Position numbers and translations under genes: made by a program. The notes beneath the pieces are model-generated. The model saw nothing but the letters and a program-made list of their open reading frames with translations. It was not told the origin of the DNA and searched no databases. Shown one piece after another: positions 1 to 8,030 of a stretch of 48,068 bases of DNA. This DNA comes from UBA7445 sp042096455 (GTDB lineage Bacteria > Verrucomicrobiota > Verrucomicrobiia > Opitutales > Coraliomargaritaceae): NCBI GenBank assembly GCA_042096455.1, contig JBELLU010000007.1, forward strand, positions 1-48,068, in the 5' to 3' direction. Within the stretch, counting starts at the first letter, position 1. Each line of letters starts with the position of its first letter.

Positions 1-1
1 G

Positions 2-277
2 AGCCGTCGCACCCATCTGCACGAAACGACCAATGCCCAGGAAGTCTTGCAGTATGCTTTGAGTTATCCGCAGGTCTGCTGTCACGTGGTCGGAGTGGAC
101 AAGATCGAATACGTCGATCAGGCGGTAGCCGGTTGTGCGGCGCAACCCTTCAAGGCGGAGGAACGCGCGCGCTTTGCGGTGAATGATGCGCCCGATTCAC
201 CGGACTACGCTGCGATGCAGCACGGGGCGAAACACTATGAGGCGGATTGCTGTCACCGCGGGCAGCACAATGCCTAA
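2..277 (+). CDS. Aldo/keto reductase, C-terminal fragment (5' end outside window)
   Basis: An open frame runs in from the left edge and ends at TAA 275-277, giving 91 visible residues. The segment ALSYPQVCCHVVGVDKIEYV followed by a basic/acidic helical tail resembles the last strand and helix of NADPH-dependent aldo/keto reductases, where a similar 'ALS-P-V...VG..s...l..nv' pattern closes the barrel. The catalytic Asp/Tyr/Lys/His residues would lie outside the window, so activity cannot be judged. The stop overlaps the larB stop by 4 bp, so the two genes converge tail to tail. The family call rests on this short stretch only and is moderate. Confidence 0.55.
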   Translation, partial: SRRTHLHETTNAQEVLQYALSYPQVCCHVVGVDKIEYVDQAVAGCAAQPFKAEERARFAVNDAPDSPDYAAMQHGAKHYEADCCHRGQHNA

Positions 278-1005
278 AGCCGATTGATGCGGTTGGCGAG
301 GAAGCCCGCGCCGAATCCGTTGTCGATATTGACAACGCTCAGTCCGCTCGCGCAGGAATTGAGCATACCGAGAAGGGCGGAGAGGCCTTCAAAACTGGAG
401 CCGTAACCGACGCTGGTGGGGACTGCGATAACGGGGGCATCCACGAGTCCGCCCACCACGCTGGGGAGGGCGCCTTCCATGCCCGCCACCACGATAACGA
501 CGCGGCAGGCTCGAATGGTCTCGACGCTGGCAAGGAGGCGATGGAGACCGGCGACTCCGGCGTCGTAGATTGTTTCAACGGGGTTGCCGTAAAATTCGGC
601 GGTGAGGCGGGCTTCCTCCGCAACGGGCAGGTCGGAGGTCCCGGCGCAGACGAGGGCTATTTTTGTCGGGGCGGGCGCCGGGGCGGCATGCAGGCGCGTG
701 AGGATTCGTGCCTGTGGGCAATAGTTGGCCTCGGGAAAGGTTTGGCGCAGGGCTTCCGCGCTGACGGGGTCGAGGCGGGTCACGAGGGTGTTCTGTTCCC
801 GCTTTACCATGCTTTGCATGATCTCGCGGATTTGGTCGACGGTTTTTCCTTCACCGTAGATCACCTCGGGGGCCCCGTTGCGTTGCTCGCGGGCGAGGTC
901 GACGCGACTGTGTCCAAGATCTTCAAAGCCCTGCAATTCGGCGAGGGCGGCGTCGAGGTCGAGTTCGCCGCGTAGGACTTGTTCGAGAATTTCGCGTGCT
1001 TTCAT
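274..1005 (-). CDS. larB: LarB, pyridinium-3,5-biscarboxylate synthase (nickel-pincer cofactor biosynthesis)
   Basis: A 243-residue protein. LarB carboxylates nicotinic acid adenine dinucleotide at C5 and hydrolyses the phosphoanhydride, the first step of nickel-pincer nucleotide synthesis. Its C-terminal half is PurE-like; GTSDLPVAEEA, VAGMEGALPSVVGGL and SVGYGSSFEGLSALLGML are visible. The N-terminal helical part carries ILEQVLRGELDLDAALAEL. The ATG at 1003-1005 was chosen because it lies 4 bp after the larC stop and matches the usual LarB N-terminus; the open frame extends to 1308 but only as a shadow of larC. It is probably translated with larC as an operon, with the split partner larE divergent upstream. 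No larA, the racemase that uses the cofactor, is visible here. Confidence 0.9.
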   Translation of the reverse strand: MKAREILEQVLRGELDLDAALAELQGFEDLGHSRVDLAREQRNGAPEVIYGEGKTVDQIREIMQSMVKREQNTLVTRLDPVSAEALRQTFPEANYCPQARILTRLHAAPAPAPTKIALVCAGTSDLPVAEEARLTAEFYGNPVETIYDAGVAGLHRLLASVETIRACRVVIVVAGMEGALPSVVGGLVDAPVIAVPTSVGYGSSFEGLSALLGMLNSCASGLSVVNIDNGFGAGFLANRINRL

Positions 1006-1009
1006 CAGG

Positions 1010-2245
1010 TTAGGATTGAGGGTCGACAAGGAGGGGATTGATTTGGGCGTGAACCCATTCGAGGGATTGTTTTTGCTCGCGGGCGATACGGGCGCAGTCC
1101 TCGTATTCGATTTTCCGGTGGGTCGAACCATCGGGGCGTTGTGCGGTTTTAACGCGAACCGTCCCGAAGGGGGTTTCGAGGGTTTGGATTTCGCGTTGAA
1201 GGATGGAACGTTCCCAGGGCTTGCGACGCACGCCAAGGCTACGGCTATGTTTAAAGAAGCAGGCTTCGACCGATTGGATTTGTTCGGCGGCGACAAGGGC
1301 GTGGACAATGGAACCGAGGCGGCCTTTTTTGAAGGTGGCGGGGCTTTGCCAACAATCCACTGCGCCCGCCTTCAGGATCGCCTCGCAGAGAAATGCGATC
1401 GCCTCTGCGGTCATGTCATCGATATTGGCGGCGAGTTCCCAGATCGTTTCGGTTGATTCGAGGGCGTGGCTTTCCCCGGCTGTTTCAAAGAGGGAGAGGT
1501 AGAGGGCGTTGGGGAGATTGGGGTCGTCGCGGTGTCCGGTCGCGATGGCGGTTTTGACTTGGGTGCCTTGCAGGCGGGTTCCGAAGGTGCAGGCTTTGCC
1601 GATGAGGAGGGTGGCGCCGGTCGGGGTGGTGCATTCCTGGTCGGTGGCTCCGGATGTAAAGGGGACGCCTTCGAGGAGTCGAGCGGTAGCGGGCGCGGGG
1701 ACCGGCATGACGCCATGCGCGCATTTTACGGTGCCTCCCCCCACCTCGAGGGTGGAGCAGGCAATGCGGTCGATTCCGAGCAAATGCCAGGCAATTGCGG
1801 CACCGACGATATCGATAATGGAATCGAGGGCTCCGACTTCATGGAAGTGCACCGCTTCGGGTTCGATGCCATGGACCGCCGCCTCCGCTTCCGCGAGGGC
1901 GCCAAAGCATGCGAGGGCATCCTTTTGGATGGGCGCCGCGAGGGGGCTGGATTCGATGGCTTCGCGAATTTCGCGATAGGTACGGTGATGGGAGTGCCCG
2001 GATTCGTGGTCGTGACTGTGATGGTGGTCGTGCTGGTGATCGTGGTGGTGATCGAGGATGACCTTGCAGCTTAGGCCACTAATGCCGCCGCGTTGGGTGG
2101 TTTCAAATTGGAGTGACCAACCGGTGTATGGGAGTTTGCGCAGTTCGGCTTCGAGGGCAGCGGGGTCAAGGCCCAGCGCCACCATTGCAGCGAGATTCAT
2201 ATCGCCGCTGATTCCGGCGGGGCAATGATAGTGCAAAATACGCAT
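1010..2245 (-). CDS. larC: LarC, nickel insertion protein (pyridinium-3,5-bisthiocarboxylic acid mononucleotide nickel chelatase)
   Basis: A 411-residue LarC, the CTP-dependent enzyme that inserts nickel into the bis-thiolated pincer nucleotide, the last step of cofactor synthesis. The N-terminus (HYHCPAGISGDMNLAAMVAL) is the family signature. A His/Asp-rich stretch follows at about residues 66-88 (HHHDHQHDHHH and HSHDHESGHSHH), the presumed nickel-binding segment. FHEVGALDSIIDIVGAA and ECTTPTGATLL are also recognisable. The gene is a single uninterrupted frame, unlike the split, frameshift-expressed larC1/larC2 of Lactiplantibacillus plantarum. It leads a larC-larB operon and is divergent from larE across a 72-bp gap. 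Confidence 0.93.
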   Translation of the reverse strand: MRILHYHCPAGISGDMNLAAMVALGLDPAALEAELRKLPYTGWSLQFETTQRGGISGLSCKVILDHHHDHQHDHHHSHDHESGHSHHRTYREIREAIESSPLAAPIQKDALACFGALAEAEAAVHGIEPEAVHFHEVGALDSIIDIVGAAIAWHLLGIDRIACSTLEVGGGTVKCAHGVMPVPAPATARLLEGVPFTSGATDQECTTPTGATLLIGKACTFGTRLQGTQVKTAIATGHRDDPNLPNALYLSLFETAGESHALESTETIWELAANIDDMTAEAIAFLCEAILKAGAVDCWQSPATFKKGRLGSIVHALVAAEQIQSVEACFFKHSRSLGVRRKPWERSILQREIQTLETPFGTVRVKTAQRPDGSTHRKIEYEDCARIAREQKQSLEWVHAQINPLLVDPQS

Positions 2246-2254
2246 AGGGGTTCT

Positions 2255-2266
2255 TTTTAATTAAAA
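2255..2266. promoter_or_regulatory. 12-bp perfect palindrome between larC and larE
   Basis: TTTTAATTAAAA is a perfect palindrome in the 72-bp divergent gap, extended imperfectly by C and G on either side. It lies 10 bp upstream of the larC start. It could be an operator shared by both larC-larB and larE, or simply AT-rich promoter sequence. No repressor for it can be named. Confidence 0.25.
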
Positions 2267-2282
2267 GGGTGGTGAGGGCAAG

Positions 2283-2311
2283 TTGACAGATTGGTTAATG
2301 GGTCTTAGCAA
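2283..2311 (+). promoter_or_regulatory. Possible sigma-70-type promoter of larE
   Basis: A perfect -35 hexamer TTGACA (2283-2288) is followed, after 17 bp, by a weak -10-like TAGCAA (2306-2311). The predicted start would fall at or next to the larE ATG (2318), and no Shine-Dalgarno-like sequence precedes that ATG, so a leaderless message is possible. The weak -10 keeps confidence low. Confidence 0.3.
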
Positions 2312-2317
2312 AACAAC

Positions 2318-3136
2318 ATGAAAGCGCTGGAAGCACTCAAGGTTTGGTATGGGCAATGTCCCGGTGCCTTGGTGGCTTTTTCCGGAGGGGTGGACAGTTC
2401 ACTGGTGGCGTATCTGGCGCGGCATTTTTTGGGAAAGGAGCGCGTCCTTGCGGTGATCTCGGCGTCTCCGAGTTTAAAATTGTCGGATCTGGAAGCCGCT
2501 AAAAATTTTGCGGGAGGGATGGATTTACCGCTCCGGGTGATCGCGACTGCCGAAATGGAGAACCCCAATTATTTCGAGAATCCGACCAACCGTTGTTATT
2601 TTTGCAAGCACACCCTTTACGATGAAATGCTTGAGTTGGCGGGGGATTATCCGGACTGGTGGGTTTTGAACGGAACCAACGCGGACGATGCAGGGGATTA
2701 CCGGCCCGGTTTGACAGCGGCGGCGGAATTTAAGGTGCGCTCGCCTTTGGTGGATTGCGGGGTGGACAAAGCGGGGGTGCGCGCGCTGGCGGAACACTTT
2801 AATCTGGTTTGTTGGGACAAGCCCGCGAGTCCGTGTTTGTCCTCACGGGTGCCCTATGGTGAACGTATAACGATTGAGAAATTGCGTCAGATCGAGGCGG
2901 CGGAGGCGCTGTTAACTGAAGCGGGTTTTCGCATCAACCGCGTGCGCCATTATGGCGAGACCGCGCGGGTGGAAGTGGAGGCGGATGCCTTGGATCAATT
3001 GGAGGCGCAGCGGGGAAAATTGACGGCGGCGATTCAGGGCTTGGGTTTTCGCGAGGTTGAATTCGATGCGGAGGGATTTGTTTCGGGGAAGTTGAACCGC
3101 GCGATTTTATCTAGCGGAGAAAAATCACGAGTATAA
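2318..3136 (+). CDS. larE: LarE, pyridinium-3,5-bisthiocarboxylate synthase (ATP-dependent sulfur transferase), three-cysteine type
   Basis: A 272-residue PP-loop ATP pyrophosphatase-family protein that adenylates the two carboxylates of the LarB product and converts them to thiocarboxylates. The PP-loop AFSGGVDSSLVAYLA lies near residues 20-34. NPTNRCYFCKHTLYDEML gives a CxxC pair (Cys93, Cys96), and ASPCLSSRVPYGE carries the family's third cysteine (Cys173). The L. plantarum enzyme, as I recall it, keeps only the last cysteine and sacrifices its sulfur; homologues with all three are described as binding a [4Fe-4S] cluster and acting catalytically. This protein has the three-cysteine layout. 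Its last 26 bp overlap the convergent permease gene. Confidence 0.92.
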   Translation: MKALEALKVWYGQCPGALVAFSGGVDSSLVAYLARHFLGKERVLAVISASPSLKLSDLEAAKNFAGGMDLPLRVIATAEMENPNYFENPTNRCYFCKHTLYDEMLELAGDYPDWWVLNGTNADDAGDYRPGLTAAAEFKVRSPLVDCGVDKAGVRALAEHFNLVCWDKPASPCLSSRVPYGERITIEKLRQIEAAEALLTEAGFRINRVRHYGETARVEVEADALDQLEAQRGKLTAAIQGLGFREVEFDAEGFVSGKLNRAILSSGEKSRV

Positions 3137-3962
3137 TCGAGAAGACCAGCAGGGCGGCCCCGAGGAGTCGCCAGACGAAGAAGGCCGCAACGTCTTCGCC
3201 GCGTCCATAGAGACGATCAATAACAACGGTCCAGATAGCGCGGGAAGCGTAGATAATATTTATCATGACGGCCTGCCCGGTGAGGCCGATGAGGAAGATA
3301 ACGAAGGTCGTTTGGAATCCCATGATGACGGAACCGAGATACATGGGTTTGCGCGCCTCCGGGGCGGGCGGGGAGAGTTTACCAAGGCAGGGAACAAGGA
3401 GGGCGAGGGTAATGAAGAGGGTTGGGGAGAGCCAGCCGATGCCGAGTTGGGAACGCGCTTCCACGACGAGGATATCGCAGCCTGCGAAAAGGATGCTCGC
3501 CCCGGCGGCGTAGGCGGCGGCCTGGCGTCGATTCGTGGAGAGCTTGCGGGGACCGCGTTGAATGAGAATCACGCCAAGGGTGGCGGTTATGGCGGCGGTC
3601 CAGAGCCAGGTATTGAGTTCGGCCTGACCGGTGGCGAAGGAGAAAATCGCGACGAGGAGGGTTTTGAGACCGAGGAGGGGACCCACGATCGAGAGGTCGC
3701 CCACTTCAAGAGCTTTGACGGAGAGGATGCGTCCCAGAAAGAGGGCGACACCGGCGAGCATGGCAGTGAGCCAGGAGAAAAGCTCAAAATCGCCGCGCGC
3801 GACAAAGAAAAGCGGCAGGGACCAAAGCGCCATGAAAACATTGGTGGTGGCAACGGTGCGCCGCAGGCTGGCACCATTGTTGAGGCCGCGTTTGATTTGC
3901 AACGAGCCGGTGGCATAGAGGCAGGCCGCTCCCGCCGCTCCCAGAATCAGTAAAGGATTCAT
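3111..3962 (-). CDS. DMT/EamA-like permease
   Basis: A 283-residue, very hydrophobic protein with about ten predicted membrane helices arranged as two similar halves, the drug/metabolite transporter layout. The N-terminus is LLILGAAGAACLYATGSLQI, and the motif VKALEVGDLSIVGPLLGLKT is typical of the DMT interior. The length is normal for the family. Substrate cannot be inferred. Convergence with larE, overlapping it by 26 bp, does not imply a nickel role. The start codon gives an N-terminus that enters the membrane at once. Confidence 0.75.
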   Translation of the reverse strand: MNPLLILGAAGAACLYATGSLQIKRGLNNGASLRRTVATTNVFMALWSLPLFFVARGDFELFSWLTAMLAGVALFLGRILSVKALEVGDLSIVGPLLGLKTLLVAIFSFATGQAELNTWLWTAAITATLGVILIQRGPRKLSTNRRQAAAYAAGASILFAGCDILVVEARSQLGIGWLSPTLFITLALLVPCLGKLSPPAPEARKPMYLGSVIMGFQTTFVIFLIGLTGQAVMINIIYASRAIWTVVIDRLYGRGEDVAAFFVWRLLGAALLVFSIILVIFLR

Positions 3963-4019
3963 GAGGGTATCGCTAATATCACGGCGGCCATGAGTATACG
4001 CGCTATCCGTGGATTGCGT

Positions 4020-4232
4020 TTAATTGGATCGTTCCGATTTCCGGAAGCGCAGTCTGGCAAATCCGGCAATAACAAGCAGGGCAGCAATCAGTAATACCGG
4101 GCCGAAATGGCTGAACTCGGTCAGGAAATGAACGGTGTTGGCTGCAGTGCCTTCGTGGTGCCCGCCAGTCGAATGCGCCCGTGCGAGGCTGGTCGTGAAA
4201 ATGAGCGCGAAGATGGTCAAGAAGTATGGCAT
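4020..4232 (-). CDS. Small predicted membrane protein with signal peptide, unknown function
   Basis: The ATG at 4230-4232 gives 70 residues. It begins with a plausible signal peptide (MPYFLTIFALIFTTSLARA), then a short His-containing segment (HSTGGHHEGTAANTVHFLTE), one membrane helix (FGPVLLIAALLVIAGFARL) and a basic C-terminus. A longer frame back to 4313 exists, but its first 27 residues are polar and look like upstream sequence. I do not recognise a family. The histidines could bind metal, but that is a guess. It is divergent from the GH52 gene, so their promoters share the 238-bp gap. Confidence 0.5.
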   Translation of the reverse strand: MPYFLTIFALIFTTSLARAHSTGGHHEGTAANTVHFLTEFSHFGPVLLIAALLVIAGFARLRFRKSERSN

Positions 4233-4384
4233 GTGAATTATGTAGGTGAGTGAATTCGATTGAGCAATGTTTTTGTTATTGGGGATGAACTGAATGTGAT
4301 TGGGGGAGTTCAAAATTCTGAACTTATGCGAAAAATGGATGGCCTGAAAATGTGCACTTTTAACGATTCTACAGGTGGCGCGGT

Positions 4385-4414
4385 TTCATTTGTTTCAATA
4401 TAGGCTTCATTTGT
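4385..4414 (+). promoter_or_regulatory. Candidate XylR/AraC-type activator site: TTCATTTGT direct repeat, 21-bp period
   Basis: TTCATTTGT occurs at 4385-4393 and again at 4406-4414, exactly 21 bp (two helical turns) apart. The second copy ends 5 bp before a -35-like hexamer at 4420. AraC-family regulators typically bind direct repeats of about this period next to the -35 element. The same arrangement occurs at 12143-12171, before the second catabolic operon. This is inferred from sequence only. Confidence 0.6.
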
Positions 4415-4419
4415 CGTGC

Positions 4420-4448
4420 TTGGCTCAAGGGCTGTATTTTGATAATTT
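4420..4448 (+). promoter_or_regulatory. Predicted promoter of the GH52-symporter operon
   Basis: TTGGCT (4420-4425), a 17-bp spacer and TAATTT (4443-4448) form a weak sigma-70-like promoter 22 bp before the GH52 ATG. Weak hexamers are usual for activator-dependent promoters. The adjacent repeats at 4385-4414 are in the right place for an activator. Confidence 0.45.
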
Positions 4449-4470
4449 ATTAAGTTTATTTTAATAGCTT

Positions 4471-6609
4471 ATGTTGCCCTCAAGTTCCTTTCACGCACAG
4501 CACTCACCAATGGGAGCACACGCTTCCTTTACCGTTGGAATGCATGGCGCCGAGGGTGGCATGGCACTCGAGCGGGGCAGCCCCGCCGACAGTGCGGTTT
4601 TTGTCGGTTATCGGACCGCTTCCGGGCAGATGGTGACGCTGCCGTTCTACAAGGGTATTTCGAACGAGGCGGAGCGTTACAGCAAACCGGATGAAGCGGC
4701 GGACAAAGGCCTGACGATTCTGGATGAATCCTTGCTCGAGCGCCGCTACGGTTGGGCGACGGATCAATTTGAAGCGGAAGGGATACGTTTTAAAGTGATC
4801 ACGCCGTTTTTCGAAATTCCGGACCCGGCTCATTCCGACGCGGAGGAACTCAAATTTGCGAGTTTGCCCGCCACTTTTTTGGAACTGGAGCTTTGCAATG
4901 AAAGCGAGGAATCCTGGGAAGGGTTTTTCGCGTTGGAGGGATCGACTCCTTGGTTGCCGCTCTCGCAGCACGGTTCGCACAAAGGAGCGGTGACGCGTGA
5001 GCGCATGGGCTTTGCGAGTGATACAGCGGGCGTTTCGGAATTTGTGGAGTTTGGGGTGGAGCAGGCCCTTGAGCGTGAGCAGCGCACCCCGAATTTCGCG
5101 CTGGGGCCGGTGGCGGGTATTTCCTTTGTCGTCGAGCCCGGCGCTTCGAAAACAGTACGCATCGTTCTGGGCTACTTCATTGAAGGGCAAGCGACTTTTA
5201 ATTTGAAAGCCCGTTATTGGTACACACGCCACTTTTCCAATATTTACGAGGTGTTTGATTATGCCTTTGAGCACGAGGCGAAGTATTTGAAACTGGCGGC
5301 AGACCGCGACGCGGAATTACTGGCAAGTGGTTTGAGCGAATCGCAGCAATTCCTCATTGCGCATGCCACCCGCAGTTACTACGGCTCCAGTGAGTGGTTG
5401 GTCGATGAATCGGGGAAGCCTTTGTGGGTGATCAACGAGGGCGAATACTTAATGATGAACACTCTCGATTTGACGGTGGATATGATCTTCTTCGAGTTGA
5501 AGCTGAATCCTTGGACGGTGCGGAATGTTCTGGAGCAATTTGTCAATCGCTATCAATACGAGGATCAGGTCTTCGCGCCGGAAGATCCGGCGAGCTTGCT
5601 GGAGGGCGGGGTTTCATTCACGCACGACATGGGCGTGGGGAATCACTTCAGTCCGGAAGCTTATTCCTGTTACGAATGCGTGGGGATCGACCGCAAGTGT
5701 TTCTCTTATATGACCTGCGAGCAGTTAACCAACTGGGTTTTGTGCGCGGGCCTGTATGTCAACCAGACCGGGGATGCGGATTTCCTCCGGCAGCACAAGG
5801 ATTTGCTCGGACGTTGTTTGCAGAGTTTATTGAACCGCGATCATCCTGATCCGGCGCAACGGGACGGCTTGATGAGTTTTGAAAGCTCGCGGACCAAGGG
5901 TGGGGGTGAGATTACGACCTACGATTCGCTGGATCACTCGCTGGGACAGGCACGCCGGAATGTGTATCTCGGTGGCAAATGCTGGGCATCGTATTTGGCG
6001 CTGGAAATGATGTTTGTGCGATTGGGAGACAGGGAGCTCTCGCAAGAAGCGCACGCGGCGGCGGTTCGCGGTGCCTCGACCCTCGCGGCATCATTTGACA
6101 CGCAGCATGGTTTTATTCCGGCGGTCTTGGACGGTGAGAACAAGAGTGCCATCATTCCGGCGGTGGAGGCCTTGATCTATCCTTGGAAGATGGGCTTGGG
6201 GGATCTGCTTGCGGAGGAGGGCGAATTCGGCGGCTACATTCAGATGCTCAAGAAGCACACCGCCTACGTTTTGAGGCCGGACGTTTGTCTTTATGGGGAT
6301 GGCGGCTGGAAACTTTCCAGTAGCGCCGACAATTCCTGGATGAGTAAGATATGCCTGAATCAATATGTGGTTCGCGAAATCCTCGGCATTGAATACGGAG
6401 AGGAAGCGCGGGCCGATGCGGCGCACGTCTATTGGGAGATCAATGGATCCAAGTTTCAGGCCTGTTCCGATCAATTTGCATCGGGCAAACCGATCGGCAG
6501 TCTTTACTATCCGCGCATCGTGACCAATATTCTATGGATGGATTCGGCAGCGATGAAATCCGGCGCTCCGGCATCTGCCGAGGGGACGGTCGCGAGTTGC
6601 AGCGCTTAG
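4471..6609 (+). CDS. GH52 beta-xylosidase (cytoplasmic)
   Basis: A 712-residue protein with the length and motifs of glycoside hydrolase family 52, retaining beta-xylosidases that release xylose from xylo-oligosaccharides. The N-terminus FHAQHSPMGAHASFTVG matches the family start. WVINEGEYLMMNTLDLTVD holds the expected nucleophile (Glu325 most likely) and TTYDSLDHSLGQARRN the expected acid/base (Asp485), 160 residues apart as in the Geobacillus enzymes. There is no signal peptide, so it should act inside the cell on imported oligosaccharides. A sugar symporter gene follows 30 bp downstream, forming a two-gene operon. Most characterised GH52 enzymes are from Bacillota, so horizontal acquisition is possible but unproven. 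Confidence 0.93.
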   Translation: MLPSSSFHAQHSPMGAHASFTVGMHGAEGGMALERGSPADSAVFVGYRTASGQMVTLPFYKGISNEAERYSKPDEAADKGLTILDESLLERRYGWATDQFEAEGIRFKVITPFFEIPDPAHSDAEELKFASLPATFLELELCNESEESWEGFFALEGSTPWLPLSQHGSHKGAVTRERMGFASDTAGVSEFVEFGVEQALEREQRTPNFALGPVAGISFVVEPGASKTVRIVLGYFIEGQATFNLKARYWYTRHFSNIYEVFDYAFEHEAKYLKLAADRDAELLASGLSESQQFLIAHATRSYYGSSEWLVDESGKPLWVINEGEYLMMNTLDLTVDMIFFELKLNPWTVRNVLEQFVNRYQYEDQVFAPEDPASLLEGGVSFTHDMGVGNHFSPEAYSCYECVGIDRKCFSYMTCEQLTNWVLCAGLYVNQTGDADFLRQHKDLLGRCLQSLLNRDHPDPAQRDGLMSFESSRTKGGGEITTYDSLDHSLGQARRNVYLGGKCWASYLALEMMFVRLGDRELSQEAHAAAVRGASTLAASFDTQHGFIPAVLDGENKSAIIPAVEALIYPWKMGLGDLLAEEGEFGGYIQMLKKHTAYVLRPDVCLYGDGGWKLSSSADNSWMSKICLNQYVVREILGIEYGEEARADAAHVYWEINGSKFQACSDQFASGKPIGSLYYPRIVTNILWMDSAAMKSGAPASAEGTVASCSA

Positions 6610-6639
6610 CACCCAACCCCAATCCCAACCACATCATTT

Positions 6640-7995
6640 ATGCTACGCCCTCTGAAAAAGACAGAGCTCTTCAATTATAGTATTGGAGATCTCGGAATCA
6701 ATCTGAACTTCCAACTCATTGGGTTCTTTCTCGCTTATTTTTATACGGATGTTTTCGGGATTTCTCCGGCGCACGTGGCGGGGCTTTTCCTGGCGGCCCG
6801 TATTTGGGATGCGGTCAATGATCCCATTATGGGTTATATCGCGGACCACACCCGCACCCGCTGGGGTCGCTTTCGTCCCTATGTCTTCTTTGGTGCGATT
6901 CCTCTGAATCTGATTTTATTAGCCTGCTTCTTTGTTCCGGACATTTCACCTTCCATGAAGGTGGTGTATGCCTATGTCACTTATATCCTGCACGGGATGG
7001 TCTTTACCGCGGTGGGTCTGCCTTATTCCTCCATTTCAGCGGTGATGACGCAGGACCAGCAGGAGCGCGCCTGGATTTCCACCCTGCGCATGTTCTTCGC
7101 GGTCATTATCGCGATGAGCGTCGTCAGTATCGGGACGCGTCCCTTCCTTAAGAATTTCGAGACCGAGGCCGAGGGTTTCTTTGCCCTCGCAGTCTGTTAT
7201 GCCATTGCCTCCAGCGCGCTGTTGATCTACGCGGGTTTAAAATCGAAGGAACGCCTCGCTCCGCCTACGGAGAAGTATTACCTCAAGGATATCATACCGA
7301 TCATCCTGAAGAACGAGTCTCTGTTAATTCTCTCGCTGGCAATGTTCCTGAACACTTGCATTTGGGTCATCGCGAATTCGGTGAGTTTGTATTACTTCAA
7401 ATACATCCTTGGGAATGCCGACCTGCAATCGGTCTTCTTTCAATGGATGCTACCTGCGAATGTATTAGGGGTCGTCCTGACTCCGCTTTTAACCGGCAAA
7501 TACGGGAAACGGAATATCTTTATTTTTGGAAGCGGGGTGGTGGTAATCGCAAATCTGACACGGCATTTTGTGGCGGGCGATTCCTTCATGCTCTTCACGG
7601 GTATTTCGATGGTGGCTTCCACCACCATGATGTTCTGCTCGATTTGCCAATGGGGGATGGTCCCCGACACGGTGGAATATGGACAATGGAAAAGCGGGAT
7701 TCGCTCGGAGGGCATCCCCTTCGCCTTTTTCTCGTTTACCTTTAAGGCAGGCATGGCGCTCGGTGGTAGTTTTGCGGCGATCGTGCTTTCCTTTTCCGGT
7801 TATGTCGCGAACACCGAATTGACCGAATCAGCGCAGACCGCAATCGTGTGGCTTTTCAACATCGTACCAGCGGGTTTCTCGCTCGCCTGTATGGTGGCAC
7901 TATTGTTCTACCGTTTGGACGGGGAGAAATTCTCGCAGGTGCTCGCCGACCTGGAGGCGCGTGAGTCAGATACCCGGCCCGCCACGGAAGCTTAG
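6640..7995 (+). CDS. GPH-family sugar:cation symporter (MelB/XynP-like)
   Basis: A 451-residue membrane protein of the glycoside-pentoside-hexuronide:cation symporter family in the major facilitator superfamily, with twelve predicted helices. The signature DAVNDPIMGYIADHTRTRWGRFRPY at the helix 2-3 region (quoted in part: NDPIMGYIADHTRTRWGRFR) is characteristic, as is VEYGQWKSGIRSEGIPFAFF in the second half. The probable substrate is a xylo-oligosaccharide such as xylobiose, inferred from the cytoplasmic beta-xylosidase gene directly upstream. The gene ends 35 bp before the convergent regulator gene. A polar 20-residue tail at the C-terminus is unremarkable. Confidence 0.9.
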   Translation: MLRPLKKTELFNYSIGDLGINLNFQLIGFFLAYFYTDVFGISPAHVAGLFLAARIWDAVNDPIMGYIADHTRTRWGRFRPYVFFGAIPLNLILLACFFVPDISPSMKVVYAYVTYILHGMVFTAVGLPYSSISAVMTQDQQERAWISTLRMFFAVIIAMSVVSIGTRPFLKNFETEAEGFFALAVCYAIASSALLIYAGLKSKERLAPPTEKYYLKDIIPIILKNESLLILSLAMFLNTCIWVIANSVSLYYFKYILGNADLQSVFFQWMLPANVLGVVLTPLLTGKYGKRNIFIFGSGVVVIANLTRHFVAGDSFMLFTGISMVASTTMMFCSICQWGMVPDTVEYGQWKSGIRSEGIPFAFFSFTFKAGMALGGSFAAIVLSFSGYVANTELTESAQTAIVWLFNIVPAGFSLACMVALLFYRLDGEKFSQVLADLEARESDTRPATEA

Positions 7996-8030
7996 AGCGA
8001 CCGGTAGGATTACAGGGACGGATCCTTTGC

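Noticed and set aside
247..975. Plus-strand open frame opposite larB
   Set aside because: larB motifs on the minus strand are unmistakable, and this frame has no recognisable domain.
274..1308. Extended larB start at 1308
   Set aside because: The extra 101 residues lie in the larC gene and are Pro/Lys/Ser-rich shadow sequence; ATG 1003-1005 fits the family and the operon spacing.
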